Source: Cheiracanthium punctorium | Lineage: Eukaryota > Arthropoda > Arachnida > Araneae > Cheiracanthiidae | DNA length: 64,000 nucleotides | Reading direction: 5' to 3' | NCBI GenBank assembly: GCA_038373885.1 | Contig: JAWZYV010017516.1 | Location: forward strand, 372,001-436,000 | Shown here: in pieces, positions 1 through 11,935 of the stretch | How positions within the stretch are numbered: the first letter of the stretch is position 1 | Layout: each line of letters opens with the position of its first letter | Made by a program: the position numbers and the translations under genes | Notes under the pieces: model-generated | Database searches by the model: none | The model's input: the letters and a program-made list of their open reading frames with translations, nothing else | What the model was told of the DNA's origin: nothing

Positions 1-300
1 GGTATTCGTAATGGTTGCATTTTACAGCAAGAATTTTATGCATATCTCTTTTCTATTTGAGAAATTTTTTCGAAATGCTAAAAGAGAGTTTCGGCCCCCT
101 ACCTTCCATAGGTTACGAATTTCGGAAAATGTTGTCGAATGTACCACCTAGGTTAAAAATCTCACACGCATGCCAAATTTCGCATTTTTAGGTTCTGTAA
201 TTTTAGCTAGGCCAAATATTGACATACAAAAGAACGACAATACTTTCCTAGGTATGGGTGTGAGACGAAAAATAGCCCTGTCTCGCCTCGCGAAAAAGCT
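1..300. repeat. Dispersed repeat family 1, left copy
   Basis: This stretch is visibly similar to 36519-36800: both share blocks such as CAAGAATTTTATG, ATATCTCTT and CCATAGGTTA in the same order and orientation. The two copies are strongly diverged. No coding frame or termini can be recognised, and the copy may start before the window. Family unknown. Confidence 0.6.
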
Positions 301-606
301 GAAAAGCTTTATCCGGTCTTGCAAAATCCCTATGCTGTAATGTAATGTTAAAAATGTTTTCTCGTCACGCAAAACACACTACTATATACCATTACACCAT
401 TTTACTACCCATATATTTTTAAAAACGTACATTTCATCTTAGAAATTACTTGCTAAGTGCTATGCAGACAAATAGGTTCATTATTTTAACAGCAACATCA
501 CGTTAGAGTTCTAACCGCCCTTTCTTTGAGGATGGTGTGTTTTTTTCTTTTTCAGTTGGGGAAAGGTGAATGTTCTGTACCATCCGATTCGATAGTACTG
601 CAGTAT

Positions 607-644
607 CGTTTATTTACGTGTATTACTTTACACGTAAATAAACG
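607..644. repeat. Hairpin with 16-bp perfect arms
   Basis: Arms CGTTTATTTACGTGTA and its exact reverse complement are separated by 6 nt (TTACTT). No poly-U tract or gene context suggests a terminator. It is probably a remnant of a palindromic mobile sequence. Confidence 0.7.
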
Positions 645-1918
645 ATTATATTCGTAACCACACTTTAGTACTTACTCCAGAAGAATTTAAGTTTTTAGTT
701 AATTTTATCTTTAAAACACAAGTGTGAGTGTTCTTTCAAATTCAAACTAATAATACAGGAGCGCTTGTATGAAAATCCCCAGATATGTCAGCATACAACA
801 TGGCTTTTGTATTTCGTAATTCCTCAGATTCTCAATGAAATATTTTAACACGGTTTGTATTGACTGCGTGACTATGTCTAACATTAAAAAGAAAAAAAAA
901 GTTAACATATTTTTTGAAAGTTTAAAGGTGATACATCCTTTTAATTAATTACATATAAATAGCACCTTTTCATAAGAAAAAAAAAACCCTTTCACATGTG
1001 AGTAAATATATCCATTTTAACAGATCTCAACGGCCATGCTTAAACGTAGCATTTTATTGTTCCCTATCAACACAAAGCGAGGTCTTAACCTTGTAAACAC
1101 AGTCATTGTGAATAGATTCAAATGATAATAAAATGGTACGAGCCTTTAGTTTCCTTCTAAGGAATGAGAATCTATTAACACTCCAGGAATGAGTTGGAAA
1201 AAGTAACCTCATTTTTCTTTCGTATGTCAAAATGCTTTCTGTAGCAGAACATCCCTTTTCTTGTTATTTACGTAATTCTATAGCAACGTAACTACGCCAG
1301 AAGAATTTAAGAAAGTAAAAATTTCTAAAAATAATTGCAATTTTCGTGAGTTTTATGTGACATTAGACTAACGTACTTTTTTTATCTGTAAATCAAAACA
1401 AACCAAATATTTTGTTTTGTTACGTGGATTATGTAAAGTATATATTTTATCAAATTACGTAGTTATTCGATATTTGTTCATACTTATACACATCTTCACT
1501 TATGAAATAATTTATCATTTAAAATTGTGCCAATTTATAGCACTGCGAAGTCTATGTAAAAAGGTGATATTATACGTTAATCAGGGATTCATTTGCGTGG
1601 GAGCTCAGCTACTCTATTTTTCTGTTCAGAGAAATTTTGCACTTAAATTAAGACCTTTAAATGCCATCATGATTATTTCTATTGATATTAATTTTTTTAC
1701 ATTGCATGCATGTAATGTGCGAAAGTAAAAATGACCTTAATTTTACTATTAAGAGGGTAGAGATGAATACGAGACGAGACAGTCGTTTTTATCATTACAA
1801 TGTAGGGATTTTTGCGAGACGACATAAAACTTTGCGGCTGATTTGCGAGACGAGGCGGGCCTTGTTTTCCGTCTCACTTTCTCGACTTTTCTACAAAATA
1901 ACGCTATCAGTAAAGTTT

Positions 1919-2070
1919 GAATAAACATTTCAAGCGAAAATAGATATGTTTTGGAGTAAAAAATAAGAATAAATAATATGATTTTTCAAAAAATGCATTA
2001 TGATTTGCTCTTTGCCTGCTTTTTTCATGCCCCCCCTCCCAGAGCGTTTACAGGAATAAACGCTCTGCGC
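1919..2070. repeat. Diverged fragment related to the hAT-like MITE at 61.9 kb
   Basis: Shared blocks with 61990-62110 include CATTT.AAGCGAAAATA, AAGAATAAATAA, TGCATTATGA/TGCACTTTCA and TTGCTCTTTG followed by a C-rich run. A short hairpin (arms AGAGCGTTTA/TAAACGCTCT at 2041-2066) lies at its right edge. The terminal inverted repeats of the 61.9 kb copy are not seen here, so this is a decayed fragment. Confidence 0.5.
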
Positions 2071-3086
2071 TTCCCACTTGTCTGCATTCTAACAGTTTTT
2101 TAAATACATAAATAATGTGTTGAATAGATCTTGAATTCCATCAAATCGAAAAAGATCGATATTTTTCCGTACTAAATAAATTTAATGCAGATATATATTT
2201 AAGAACAGAAGCTAGAGAATAAGATTAGGAACCCAAGAACTTTTGGATTTGATTTTTATACTCTAAATTTAAGACGCATTGCTATCGTGATATTGTATTT
2301 TCCAGGATTTTTCCAATACTGTACTTTTCTTGGTACAAACAAATGAATCGGAATTTAAACATTTAAATGACTGATTTATGACTATGCCAAGCAGTTCTTA
2401 ACAATTGGCTCAATATGCTTCGAGGAAATGGCATACACGCATGGGTAACTGACTGCTTTTTCAGCCGTGAAACTAATTTAACAAAGAGAACGATGAAACA
2501 TGAGATTCTGCCATCTCATCATGTCATAAAAAGACTAATCGACAAAGGCCGCCCCCCCCCTAAAAAAAACCAACTAACCATTACTGCAGTAGTTATTAAC
2601 ATGCTGTTGAAACTAACACAGATTGTACTGATTTTATAAGAGATGTTACAGTTAACATTTTCTAATAGACGACACTATAAAAATCAGATGTATCACCTTT
2701 GTGACAAAGTGCTATTCTTGCGTAAGACACCTGGACGTCTTGGAATCCAAATTACTGACCTAGCGTTAAATCACAGCTTTGCAGACTGTTTTCAAGAAGG
2801 TTTTCTCAATTTACACGATTAAGTAACTAGCAGACATTGAAGATTTCAAATCGGCATTCTTGGCCACTGATAACAATCGTCCGATAACCCAGTTCGAATT
2901 CAGCCACGGGTTCAAAAGTGATCCAGATCCCATGGCTACAGATGATTCCACTTCATTGTTCCTAAAATTGTTAAAATGTCAGTTATTGCTATTCTAAGTA
3001 TTACATTCATTTGGTAAATCCTATCATCTGACAATGTATTATGCATTCACTTAATTTTTTTCTCTTTCTCTACAGGATTCGGAACA

Positions 3087-3126
3087 ATGGTAGCTGTCGG
3101 AGCTGCGGAGAAGCTCTTATTGTTAA
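3087..3126 (+). CDS. Chitin-binding matrix protein, coding exon 1 (signal peptide start)
   Basis: This exon holds the start codon and the first 13 codons plus one base. A pyrimidine-rich acceptor (TCTCTACAG) ends at 3075, so an untranslated exon lies upstream. The donor is GTGAGT at 3127. Joined in phase 1 to the exon at 6214 it gives a 26-residue N-terminus: M-V-A-V-G-A-A-E-K, a leucine run, then CLLCMATA and SPIQ. That is a textbook signal peptide with likely cleavage after ATA, around residue 22. The ATG was chosen because the reading frame continues cleanly across three splice junctions. The assignment is my inference from splice sites, phase and signal-peptide character. Confidence 0.72.
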
Positions 3127-3644
3127 GTGAGTACATTAGCATATAGAGAGCGATTTAATTCTTTATTGTTTTAGATTATATCACCACTGTATCATGCCAC
3201 GTTTTAAAAAAAATGTAACTGAAGTTGCCACATAACTCTTCAATCTACTTGACCTCCCAATTAATCAGCGACAATGAAAGAAAGGGCTGATATTTCGGAA
3301 ACCTGAAAGGTAAATTGGCAGCTTGTGGAATAATCGCTGCATTTGCATTTTTATTTGAGTGGGTAAACGGCACTAACTTAGAGGATTGAGATTTTTTGTG
3401 TTTTGATAACCATTCAAAATGAGACTGAAGTAAATCCTACTAATATTATAAATGCGAAAGTTTCTCAGTTTGTATATTTGATACTCTTTTATGCTGGAAC
3501 GGCGGGCGGATTTAGATGAAGTTTGCAATGGAAATAGCTTACACAGATAACACAAACTTGTCCAGAACACTCCTAGAAGACGTCATATAGACAAGTTGAC
3601 ATGTTATTATCTATTAAACACCCCATTAAGTATCCCATTAAACA

Positions 3645-4103
3645 CCCAGGATTCGTCGGATTCTCGTCCATTTCACGCCAATATGGCACTATAGGACGCA
3701 CATATGACGTCTTATAGACATCCATATAGACGTAATTATGGACGTGCTTGTCTATTTATGGACTTAGTATGGGCAAGTCTTGGACATTGTCTATATATGG
3801 ACTTAGTATGGGCAAGTCTTGGACATTGTCTATATATGGACCTACTTAGGTCAAGTCTTGGACATCTCCATTCATGCTTCTTGCCATTTCACTAAGGTAC
3901 TATGGATTATCTGGAATACGTCTATAAAAAAGACTTACTCTGGAAATTCCATGTCTAGTTTTGGGGTCTATTATGGACATTTTCTTGATTTTCCAGATTA
4001 TGTCCATAAATAGATGTCTTCTGGATGTCTGTCTATAGACATGGACGTAATATGGGCGAGATGGATCAGAAATGGATATAAAATGGATAACTGTGCATCT
4101 GGG
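3645..4103. repeat. Palindromic word-array element (TGGAC/GTCCA words) in intron 1
   Basis: The stretch is bounded by CCCAG at 3645 and CTGGG at 4099-4103; the reverse complement of the right end reads CCCAGATGCACAG. Inside, short words such as GGAC, GTCTAT, ATGGAC and GACGT recur on both strands. It contains three near-identical 39-bp direct repeats (about 3751-3867, cores TATGGACTTAGTATGGGCAA). Both ends share a subterminal TCCATTTC block. No coding capacity is credible, and no clear target-site duplication was found. It resembles the loci at 47256, 54481, 60371 and 63777. Confidence 0.6.
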
Positions 4104-4852
4104 TTATAGCTGAATTAACATATGAGCATCAAACACTCTTCTCAACATACAGCGACAAGAGTAACGTATGAAAAAATATAACATCTCGTATTCAGATTCC
4201 AAATTGTTGAAATTTTCGTAATTCAATCTCTTTATGAAATTGGCTGTTTTGACCACAACTCTAACCAAGCCCTAATAGCCGCAATTACAAAGGCCGGTTC
4301 TAGATATTTGTCCGTCTGTGTGCAGTTATTAGTTGGCTGCCTCATTGCAGTTATCTAGCGCTCCCTGCACAGTAAATTAAATAAAAATTTAAAATATAGT
4401 ACAAAAATTAAAATCATATGAGTATTCAAATGTAGGCCATACAATGTAAACTTAAATGCTCGAATTTTCAAGTAACCTGCAACATATTTTCCATTCTCGT
4501 CTTGCAGTCTGGTAATAGTTTAATGAGACAGGCCTATTTTTGAGAAATCGTTTTCTTCTTTTCTTTTCTGTTCTTTTGGGGATTAAAGGGTTGATATTTT
4601 GTTCATTTGACCAGCTTCGCGGGCCGCAGGTTGACAACCTGCGTGTTGTTTGTTTAAGACTGAAGTCAGTTTTCTTCATTTGCTCTACTACCGTGTAGAT
4701 CAAGGACGTCAAATAGGATTTTATCAAAGTGCCAATACTTATGTAAATTGAAATGTAATTTTCCTGCCCGACACGCTAATTATACACAGTTAGAAACTGG
4801 AAAAAAGGATAGATATTTAAAAAAAAAAATAAAACTCGGCTGTTCGAGCCTC

Positions 4853-4875
4853 GTCAGGGGAGGAACTCCCCTGAC
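4853..4875. repeat. GC-rich hairpin
   Basis: Perfect 10-bp arms GTCAGGGGAG and CTCCCCTGAC flank a 3-nt loop. It lies about 50 bp left of the MITE at 4924, inside intron 1. Function unknown. Confidence 0.7.
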
Positions 4876-4923
4876 CCCCCTAATTTTTTAGTTTCACTTT
4901 TGCCATATTATAACGATATTAAT

Positions 4924-5196
4924 TGACTATGTCATTTTATCTCTCATCTTTCGTGTATTTCGCCTGGAAACCCTATATTGAAATTTTTGTGATTGTAACC
5001 TATTTATAGAAAAATACATGTGATGCATATTCTACGAAAATTGCTACGAAATATTGCTTAGGAAATATTGTTACAATGGATTAAAGCTGTTGTGAAATAA
5101 TATTATTTAAATATATGTAAAATTATGTTGCTTTTTAGGGACACATTTTTCGGACAATTTTCAGTAAAGGGGGTGAGAGATAAAATGACATAGTCA
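4924..5196. mobile_element. MITE with 24-bp terminal inverted repeats and TTAAT duplication
   Basis: The left end TGACTATGTCATTTTATCTC is the exact inverse of the right end. The element is flanked on both sides by TTAAT (4919-4923 and 5197-5201), a plausible 5-bp target-site duplication. It is 273 bp long, with no coding capacity. The superfamily is uncertain. It lies within intron 1 of the chitin-binding gene. Confidence 0.75.
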
Positions 5197-6213
5197 TTAA
5201 TACGTTTATTTATGTAAAACAAAACAGATCAATGCATCAGTGATTGACATCAGCTTACATTTTTTCCCCCGGCAAGTTATGCTTTAATAGCTAATGCACC
5301 AGTGCAACGCAGGGTTACACAACTAGTAAATAATATAAGAAACATAGAGATAGAACAACAATATTTATTCGAAATATTTATTCATTATTTTAGAAAACAA
5401 TATTTATTCAAAATAAAAGTGTTACAAAAATAAAATATATTTTTATAATACTTACATCTGAAGTAAACTATTATGATTAGTTGGAAGTTTTTTGCCTCAT
5501 TGATACTTGTAAGATTTAAGATATCAGTCTGGTATGTTATCGATTTCAAGGCAATACATACCGCTGCGTCATCATCCTCTGGTCAGTATGTTACTAACCT
5601 TACAGACTAGGTGATTTAATAGCGAAAAATGACTTCAATCAAGTTTGTAGTATATTCTTTAATACATTTCCTGAAAATTGTTCTAGAAGTTAATGTGCAC
5701 ATATTTTTTATTGAATTTAATTTTGAATATGAAATAAAAATTCTAACATATAAAATTTTTGAAAACTTGGATGCCAAATCATATTTGAAGCAGTACAATT
5801 TATTTCTAAATGATATTAAAAAAATTTTTCATTAATTTTTTCTCAATTTTTAAAAACTTAAAAAGAATGTTCCCCAAATTATATTATTTGGTTGTTATTT
5901 AATTTTGACAGGTCTATTAAGTTTTTTGAGATGCCAGAAAAGTTTTCTTGCGAGCAAAACTTGACACGGGTGCTACGTAATTACCATTCCTGGCATAGAT
6001 CATTCTGACATGACGCTACTTGATTACAGACGTCTGCAATATTGATGATAAGTTCCGAAAATTCACTTAAATAATTTCCCATTTGACTATAATATCAAGC
6101 GTAAATAGATAATTTTATATTGGTGATTCATTTGGATATTTTAGTCAATACATTTTGTTTAAATATATGAAACCGTATTTATCTAATCCATTACTTTATA
6201 ATTTTCTTTCTAG

Positions 6214-6251
6214 GTTGTTTGCTGTGTATGGCAACTGCTTCTCCCATTCAG
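6214..6251 (+). CDS. Chitin-binding matrix protein, coding exon 2 (end of signal peptide)
   Basis: This is a 38-nt micro-exon. The acceptor TTTCTTTCTAG ends at 6213 and the donor GTACGA begins at 6252. Entered in phase 1 and left in phase 0, it encodes SCLLCMATASPIQ and completes the hydrophobic core and cleavage region of the signal peptide begun at 3087. The exact phase match on both sides and the chemistry of the joined peptide are the evidence. The exon is too short to be found by ORF length. Confidence 0.72.
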
Positions 6252-6387
6252 GTACGATACTTTCGAACAATGAATTTAATATTTTTTAAAATTATTATTT
6301 CACATTAAACAAAAACAAACGTAAAAATTATGATTAATAGAATGTAATAAATTGGGATTTAAATGCATGATATATTTATTGCAGAAA

Positions 6388-6423
<36 letters not shown>

Positions 6424-7648
6424 CACTTTTCTGTACACCTTTTCCTTTGAACTAAAATAAAGGTGCCGCGAGTACTTTATTACCTCGCAGTGTACTGGAC
6501 TCTTTTTTTAAAATACTTTTAGCGAAAATAATACGAGGGACGTTATTTTCAACCTTAGACAGACCACACACACACACACAAAGGCGTGAAACAAACAATG
6601 AATTAATTTTTAATGAAAAGTTACACAGAAACATTGCTTCCTTTTTGAATTAATCGTCATGAAGAAAGTTTTTGGTATTTGTCACATCCATAAACGAACT
6701 TTTAAATGTCATCGTTGAAAATGAGATGCGAGTTTCTCCTTAGATGTGAGTTAGACCTGAACGTTCTTTTACTTATCCACATTAGTGTGGAAGCTTCGGC
6801 TATTGCATTCTAACCAGTTCTTCCTCTTTAAAGATAGCCACCATAGGTATGAGATGGACTTAGATTTAACTTCCTAATTAATTCTTATTTTTTGAAAAAA
6901 AATTGCCTCTATAGATGTGAGATGGACCTAAAGGTTATTATATAGAATTTTATGATCGTGGAAGCTTTGGCGTTGACATCCTGACCGCAGTTCTTCAGTT
7001 CATGGGAAATGAAAACCACTCAGTGCTAAGTTGTGCCTGCAAGACTTAGCTTAGAGAGATTTTAATACCTTTCCTCAATTGAAGAACTGACTAGGAGTCC
7101 AAATCTTTCAGTCCAATGAGGAGCTTCAAAGCAGACTTCAGATCTACTTCCCCATAGCTGTCCGTAACGTTCTACGAAAAGGGTATCGGAAAAGTCATCC
7201 ACCGAAATGACTTTTATGACAATCACTCACAATTGTACCCGTGTCTGCACGTAACTTTTCGTAATGTTTTTATTCCTTCTGGGAGGGGGGGGTGAGGATT
7301 ATAATGGACAAGCAGACGATGTTTCTTACGGAGTTTGTAGATGTTAATGTGTACGGAGCACGAAGTATTGTACAACAATCAATTTCTAAATTATGAATAG
7401 GGTAGTTTTTCTCACTTTCATAATGTAATTACAGATATTTATATTTTTTGAATGTATCACCTTAAGAAAAACTTTCCATACTGTCCGCAAAATGTGTGAT
7501 CATGAGATAATTTTCTATATTTAAATTTGAGGATGACAGTTTTTTTTTTTAAACTTACATATTGCTCAACCCGAAACATGATTATTTGTCATGTTTAGAG
7601 CTTTGTGTAATTAAGGATTAATATTCATCAAGTCAAAATTCGGATCTT

Positions 7649-7960
7649 TAATAATTGCTGAGAGTAGCCGAAAGCGGAGCGAAGCTTTATGATTGAATTT
7701 TGCAATCTTGACCAAATTTAGCACAGTGGTATTGCCTGTAATATGGTACTAAAGACAAATTTTAGTGATCGGTCATGAGGTGGAATAATAATCACTGAAA
7801 AATCTTTCTTTTCTTTTTCATTTGATTTCCAACTCCCCCAACATCGCTTATGCGATCTTGACCAAATTTCACACAGTGACAGTGGCCATTTTTTAATGTC
7901 GCTGAAGCGAGATGGTAGTGATCGGTCATTGCGCTAAGGGATCATCGCCGAAAACATTTT
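7649..7960. repeat. Diverged tandem repeat, two units
   Basis: Two adjacent units share CGATCTTGACCAAATTT or its CAATC variant, CACAGTG, GTGATCGGTCAT and ATCA.CG/TGAAAA in the same order. Units are roughly 150-180 bp. This is an older local duplication or a repeat fragment; no coding content. Confidence 0.5.
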
Positions 7961-9928
7961 CCCCATTGACTTAATACTGTCCTATTGTTCTGCATCGGCT
8001 TCAAACTCCATGTTTTTCTGTCATTCTGCGAAAATAGTGATTGATTCATCTAAGGGAATAAACAAGTCTCGTATAGCTACGCTCAGCAATTCCTGATTTC
8101 AGCCCGTTATTGAGTCAGCCCTAGATTTTAAAAATCAATCGCTCTGTACTTTTATGCCCATGTACAGTTGCGGGGGGGGGGGGGAAGGAAGCTCCCACTT
8201 CCTCTTTATTTGGTCGTTATTCATCATCCAGAAAAGTTGTATATTCTTTTACAAATAAAGTATCCTTCAGTCTGGTATTCTTAATATTTACATGAGGCCG
8301 TCTTCATTTATATTTCTGCATCAACTTCGTTTTCTTCAACAGCAACGAAGACAACGAAGACTATCAAACTAAGAAAACTTTCAAAAACCTTCAAATTACA
8401 CTACATATAAATTTTTACGTATTTTCTACGATAATTTCAGGAGATAGTGAGAATTCTTTTTCGTGCGATTTTAAGGAGTTATCTTCAAATTGAGAATAGT
8501 GTATGAAGATTTCGAACATTTCGCCTAACAAGCTCGTTCACGGGAATCAAAATACATCCTTATTATTTACAAGGAAAAAAGTTTCTAGTATTAGAATTTT
8601 TTACATTGAGAATGTAAAAAGCAATATCATTTATATTTTTCTGTCTAATCAACAACCAGCAATTCAGAATTTGAATTTTCAAAACGTTTAAAACAGTTTC
8701 TTATAGAGTATTGTATTATAATTAAATTTTCTTTTACTGATAACTTTTGCGAAAAATTCTATTTTTTGAGAAATTTAATGTTTAAGATGGCGGTTTTCAT
8801 AATAGTTGTTAATAAAATAAATCGTTAATTACATCACGAATTGAAAATATCAAATTGAAATTACAGTTTGAATTTAAATAACATAACAAAGTGCGTTATT
8901 TGTAGTTTATTTACATTTAGAGAACTTTTATATTTATATTTTATTTGACCGTGTTCTAATCAATTGGCCTTTAGGCTTTCCATATAATATTAGTATTAAA
9001 ATTGATAAAACAACATTACAAAATGAGATATCGTTGCTACATTGTGCTAATGAACCCTTGAATATTTTGAGCTTTTATAAGACAGCGGTAGTTAGTAATA
9101 AGACAGTATGGTATTTCTCTAAATAAATTTACTTTTTTTTTGTAAAACTTTCTCGCATACATATGAACATTTTCTAATTTATTTTGAAATTTTTATTGAG
9201 TATTTTGAAAGTTTTACCATACAAATAAAATGTTGCCAGAAATACTGCCATGAATTAGAGGTTGTTTCTGCTCACCTGTCCAATACAAGCATGAAAGTTA
9301 CTTAGCAATAGCCGAAGTTAATGAATGATTTAAGGTAAAATAGGGAAATAGGTAAAGATAATTTTCATGCAATGAAAATACAAAAATAGTCTTGAATTTT
9401 ATTTTCTAGGGAAGGTGATATATATATGGGGAAAGAAATTAACAAGACTTAAAGAGAGAGAGGGGGAGAGAGAGCGAGAGAGAAGCAAAATTATAATAAT
9501 AGTAAATCTTGTTCGGGCTGTTTAGTTCTAATAGGGCGAGTAAAAATCAACTTCTTAATATCAATATTAAATTAGATATGGATAAAGTATGAAAAAATAT
9601 TTTAAAATAGTGGAAGGGAAATTTTGGAAGCTCAGAAATCATTAATTTTTAGTTCAAATGTACTGAAAATTGGAATCCGGTGTTAAAATGAGCTAATTTT
9701 TTTAAATATGAAGTGAAATCTAGGGGCTGCCATTGGAAAGCATAAAGTTGGTGGGCATTTAAATATGAAGATGACCCCTTAAGCAAATTTTATGTATAGC
9801 AAAATAAAATGTACTTCATTCGAAAACGATTAGTATGTGCAATTTTGCTGAACGACGAATGGCAGCCAAATAAAGGGCAAGCTGGCGGTTTTTTTTTTTT
9901 TTCAACAGCTGTACAATTGATTATAATA

Positions 9929-10117
9929 CAGTGAAACCTGCTAAAGTGACCACCTTAGTAAAGAGACCATATATCTATAGTGACCACTTTCATACAATTT
10001 CACTTTACAACCGTCATACTTTACCGCCTTAGTAAGGTGACCACCTTTATACGATGAACAGTTTTGATCTTGTTCCAGTTTTGGTCTGAAGGTGGTCACA
10101 TTATATAGGTTCCACTA
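9929..10117. mobile_element. pogo/Tc1-mariner-like MITE
   Basis: The left end CAGTGAAACCTGCTAAAGTG and the right end, read inversely as TAGTGGAACCTATATAATGT, form imperfect inverted repeats. Both are flanked by TA (9927-9928 and 10118-10119). GTGACCACC-type words recur inside. The length (189 bp), TA target and CAGT-GAACCT termini are typical of pogo-type non-autonomous elements. Confidence 0.75.
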
Positions 10118-10192
10118 TATTTCATATAATATAATTACTTAGAGCACTGATATGATTATACTTTTTATATCTATATTTATATTTTTTCTTAG

Positions 10193-11935
10193 GAAAGAAA
10201 AGACAGGCAAATAGCTCGAGCTAGCAGAATTCATCGAATAAAAACTGCTATCCGTGCTTCGCAAGAACAACCCTCTATATGGTCTAACAAAAGAACTTAT
10301 CCTAATCCGAATTCACCCGTAGCCAACTTTGACTCAAGGCAGCAGCAGACAGTTAGTTCTGTTAGCAAACAAGAACAAACAGAACGTCAGAAGGACGACA
10401 AAATCACTCCTGATGTAAGAACTGGCTTAGAAAACGTACCCAGCGAGCACGTTAAACCCGATTCTCAAATTCCTCACCAGACAACGGAACCTTTTAGAAC
10501 ACAAGGATCACATTCTCATTTACCTGCCGTTTCAAATTTCGGAGACAGAATTCAGATCAATAAACCAGAAAACAAAAATTCCAGATGTCAAGTTAAAGGT
10601 GGTTGCTCGTCAGTGAACGTAAGACCAAGTGGAGCTGCATCAACGACTGGCATATCATCAAGTTCAGCTAGTGTTCATGATCGTACAGAAAGCAAGCAAA
10701 ATAGAGATGCATCTTATGATCAGCAACAGCAGTTTGTCGTACCTATTGTACCAGAAGCACCACAAGTTCTTGATAATGCTCAGAATGTTGACGTTACTTC
10801 TAATAATAATCAGGGTTTTCCTGATTATGAAGGTTTGGTTTCCCCACAAGATTTTCCTAGAATTACTGAGACCCTTAATCCATTTCAGCAAGATGATCAA
10901 CAGTATACCCAAAATTTCCCTAAGCCAACTGATACACAAATTCCATTTCAGTTAGATGGTCAACGACATACGCAAGATTTCCCTCGGGTAACCGAAACCC
11001 AAGTCCCATTTCAGCAAGATGATCAACAGTATACCCAAAATTTCCCTAAGCCAACTGAGACACAAATTCCATTTCAGTTAGATGGTCAACGACAAACCCA
11101 AGATTTCCCTCGGGTAATCGAAACCCAAGTCCCGTTTCAGCAAGATGATCAACAGTATACCCAAGAAATCCCTAGGGCAACTGACGCGCAAGTTCCATTA
11201 CTCACAAACGACCAACAACATACACAAGATATCCCTAGGGTGATTGACTCCAATGTACCATTTCAGTCAGATGATCAACAATATGCACAAGATTTTCCCA
11301 AGACAACGGACACTCAAGTAACATTTCAATCAGACGATAAACAGTTTGCACAAGATTTTCCTAGAATAACTGACTCCGCATCTCCCTTTCAGGCAAATGA
11401 TCAGCAATATACAAACGATGAGAATAGAGGAACTGTATTAGATCAAAGTCCAGTTCAAGAGAATATCGATTATCAAATGCAATTTGTTCCGCAAACTGGT
11501 GAGGTTAGCGTCCCTGTAGTGCAGGGAAACAGCCATGAAGAGATAACAGGACACAGTTCTTTATCATCCAATTTCCCGAAAGAACAAGATATTCAGAAAT
11601 CAGATTCGGACTATCACGGTCAGAATGTTGACAGCTCTTCTCAACTAGACCAACACTCAAACTCTGAAATTTTTACCCCCAAGTCTAATGAGCATTTCGA
11701 AGGTCAACAGCATACTTCTGGACAAACACCTGTATCTAACGTGGACGATCATCAAAGTTCTGACGATGGCCAGTATCACCACGTTGGAAACTACATTGAC
11801 TGGCTTAAGTACAGTGTTCCAGGAAATCCAGGAGAAGATTACCCAATATTTTATCAAGTTCCACAGACTTCCTTCGATTGCAGACAGCAGCAGTTTTCAG
11901 CTGGAATTTATGGGGATATGGAAGCTTCTTGTCAG
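10193..11935 (+). CDS. Chitin-binding matrix protein, coding exon 3 (Q/D-rich repeats and first part of the CBM14 domain)
   Basis: The exon encodes residues 27 to about 607 of a predicted 1818-residue secreted protein. The acceptor TTTTTTCTTAG ends at 10192 and the donor GTAATT starts at 11936; both junctions are phase 0 and the frame is open throughout. The N-terminal part is basic then Q/S/T-rich. Nine tandem 21-residue repeats run from 10850 to 11416. The exon ends in the first part of a type-2 chitin-binding domain: VPGNPGEDYPIF precedes cysteine 1 (residue 589) and cysteine 2 (606) lies one codon before the intron. The PGEDYPIF approach is typical of arthropod single-domain cuticular proteins analogous to peritrophins (CPAP1 type). 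It probably acts outside the cell in cuticle or another chitinous matrix. Confidence 0.9.
10850..11416 (+). repeat. Coding minisatellite: nine 63-bp (21-residue) units
   Basis: Units begin DFPR or NFPK and end near DDQQYTQ or DGQRQTQ, in phase with the codons. Units 1, 3 and 5 are of one type (QQDDQQYTQ end) and units 2 and 4 of another (QLDGQR.TQ end), giving an ABABA pattern with a 126-bp higher period. Units 6 to 9 are more diverged. This is the signature of recent duplication of a two-unit block. Confidence 0.92.

Larger units (their letters stand above)
301..3075. other. Non-coding stretch upstream of the chitin-binding gene
   Basis: No gene is supported here. Short frames are present but have no recognisable composition or motifs. 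The stretch holds two hairpins, a fragment similar to the hAT-like MITE at 61851-62157, and homopolymer runs. It probably contains or precedes a 5' untranslated exon of the gene starting at 3087, because the first coding exon is preceded by a splice acceptor rather than by a promoter. Confidence 0.5.
6252..10192. other. Intron 2 of the chitin-binding gene
   Basis: No coding sequence is supported. It contains a 29-nt poly-T run (6391-6419), a short CA repeat (about 6567-6581), a diverged tandem pair at 7649-7960, weak direct repeats around 6738-7000 (motif GATGTGAG.T.GACCT), a GA-rich microsatellite (9452-9484) and a pogo-like MITE (9929-10117). Confidence 0.6.

Noticed and set aside
3704..4013. 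Short frames with repeated MDLVWASLGHCLY units
   Set aside because: They arise from the 39-bp repeats of the palindromic word-array element, with no coding evidence.
11657..11857. Antisense and alternative-frame ORFs over the chitin-binding exons
   Set aside because: They are shadows of the Q/N-rich coding strand and lack independent support.
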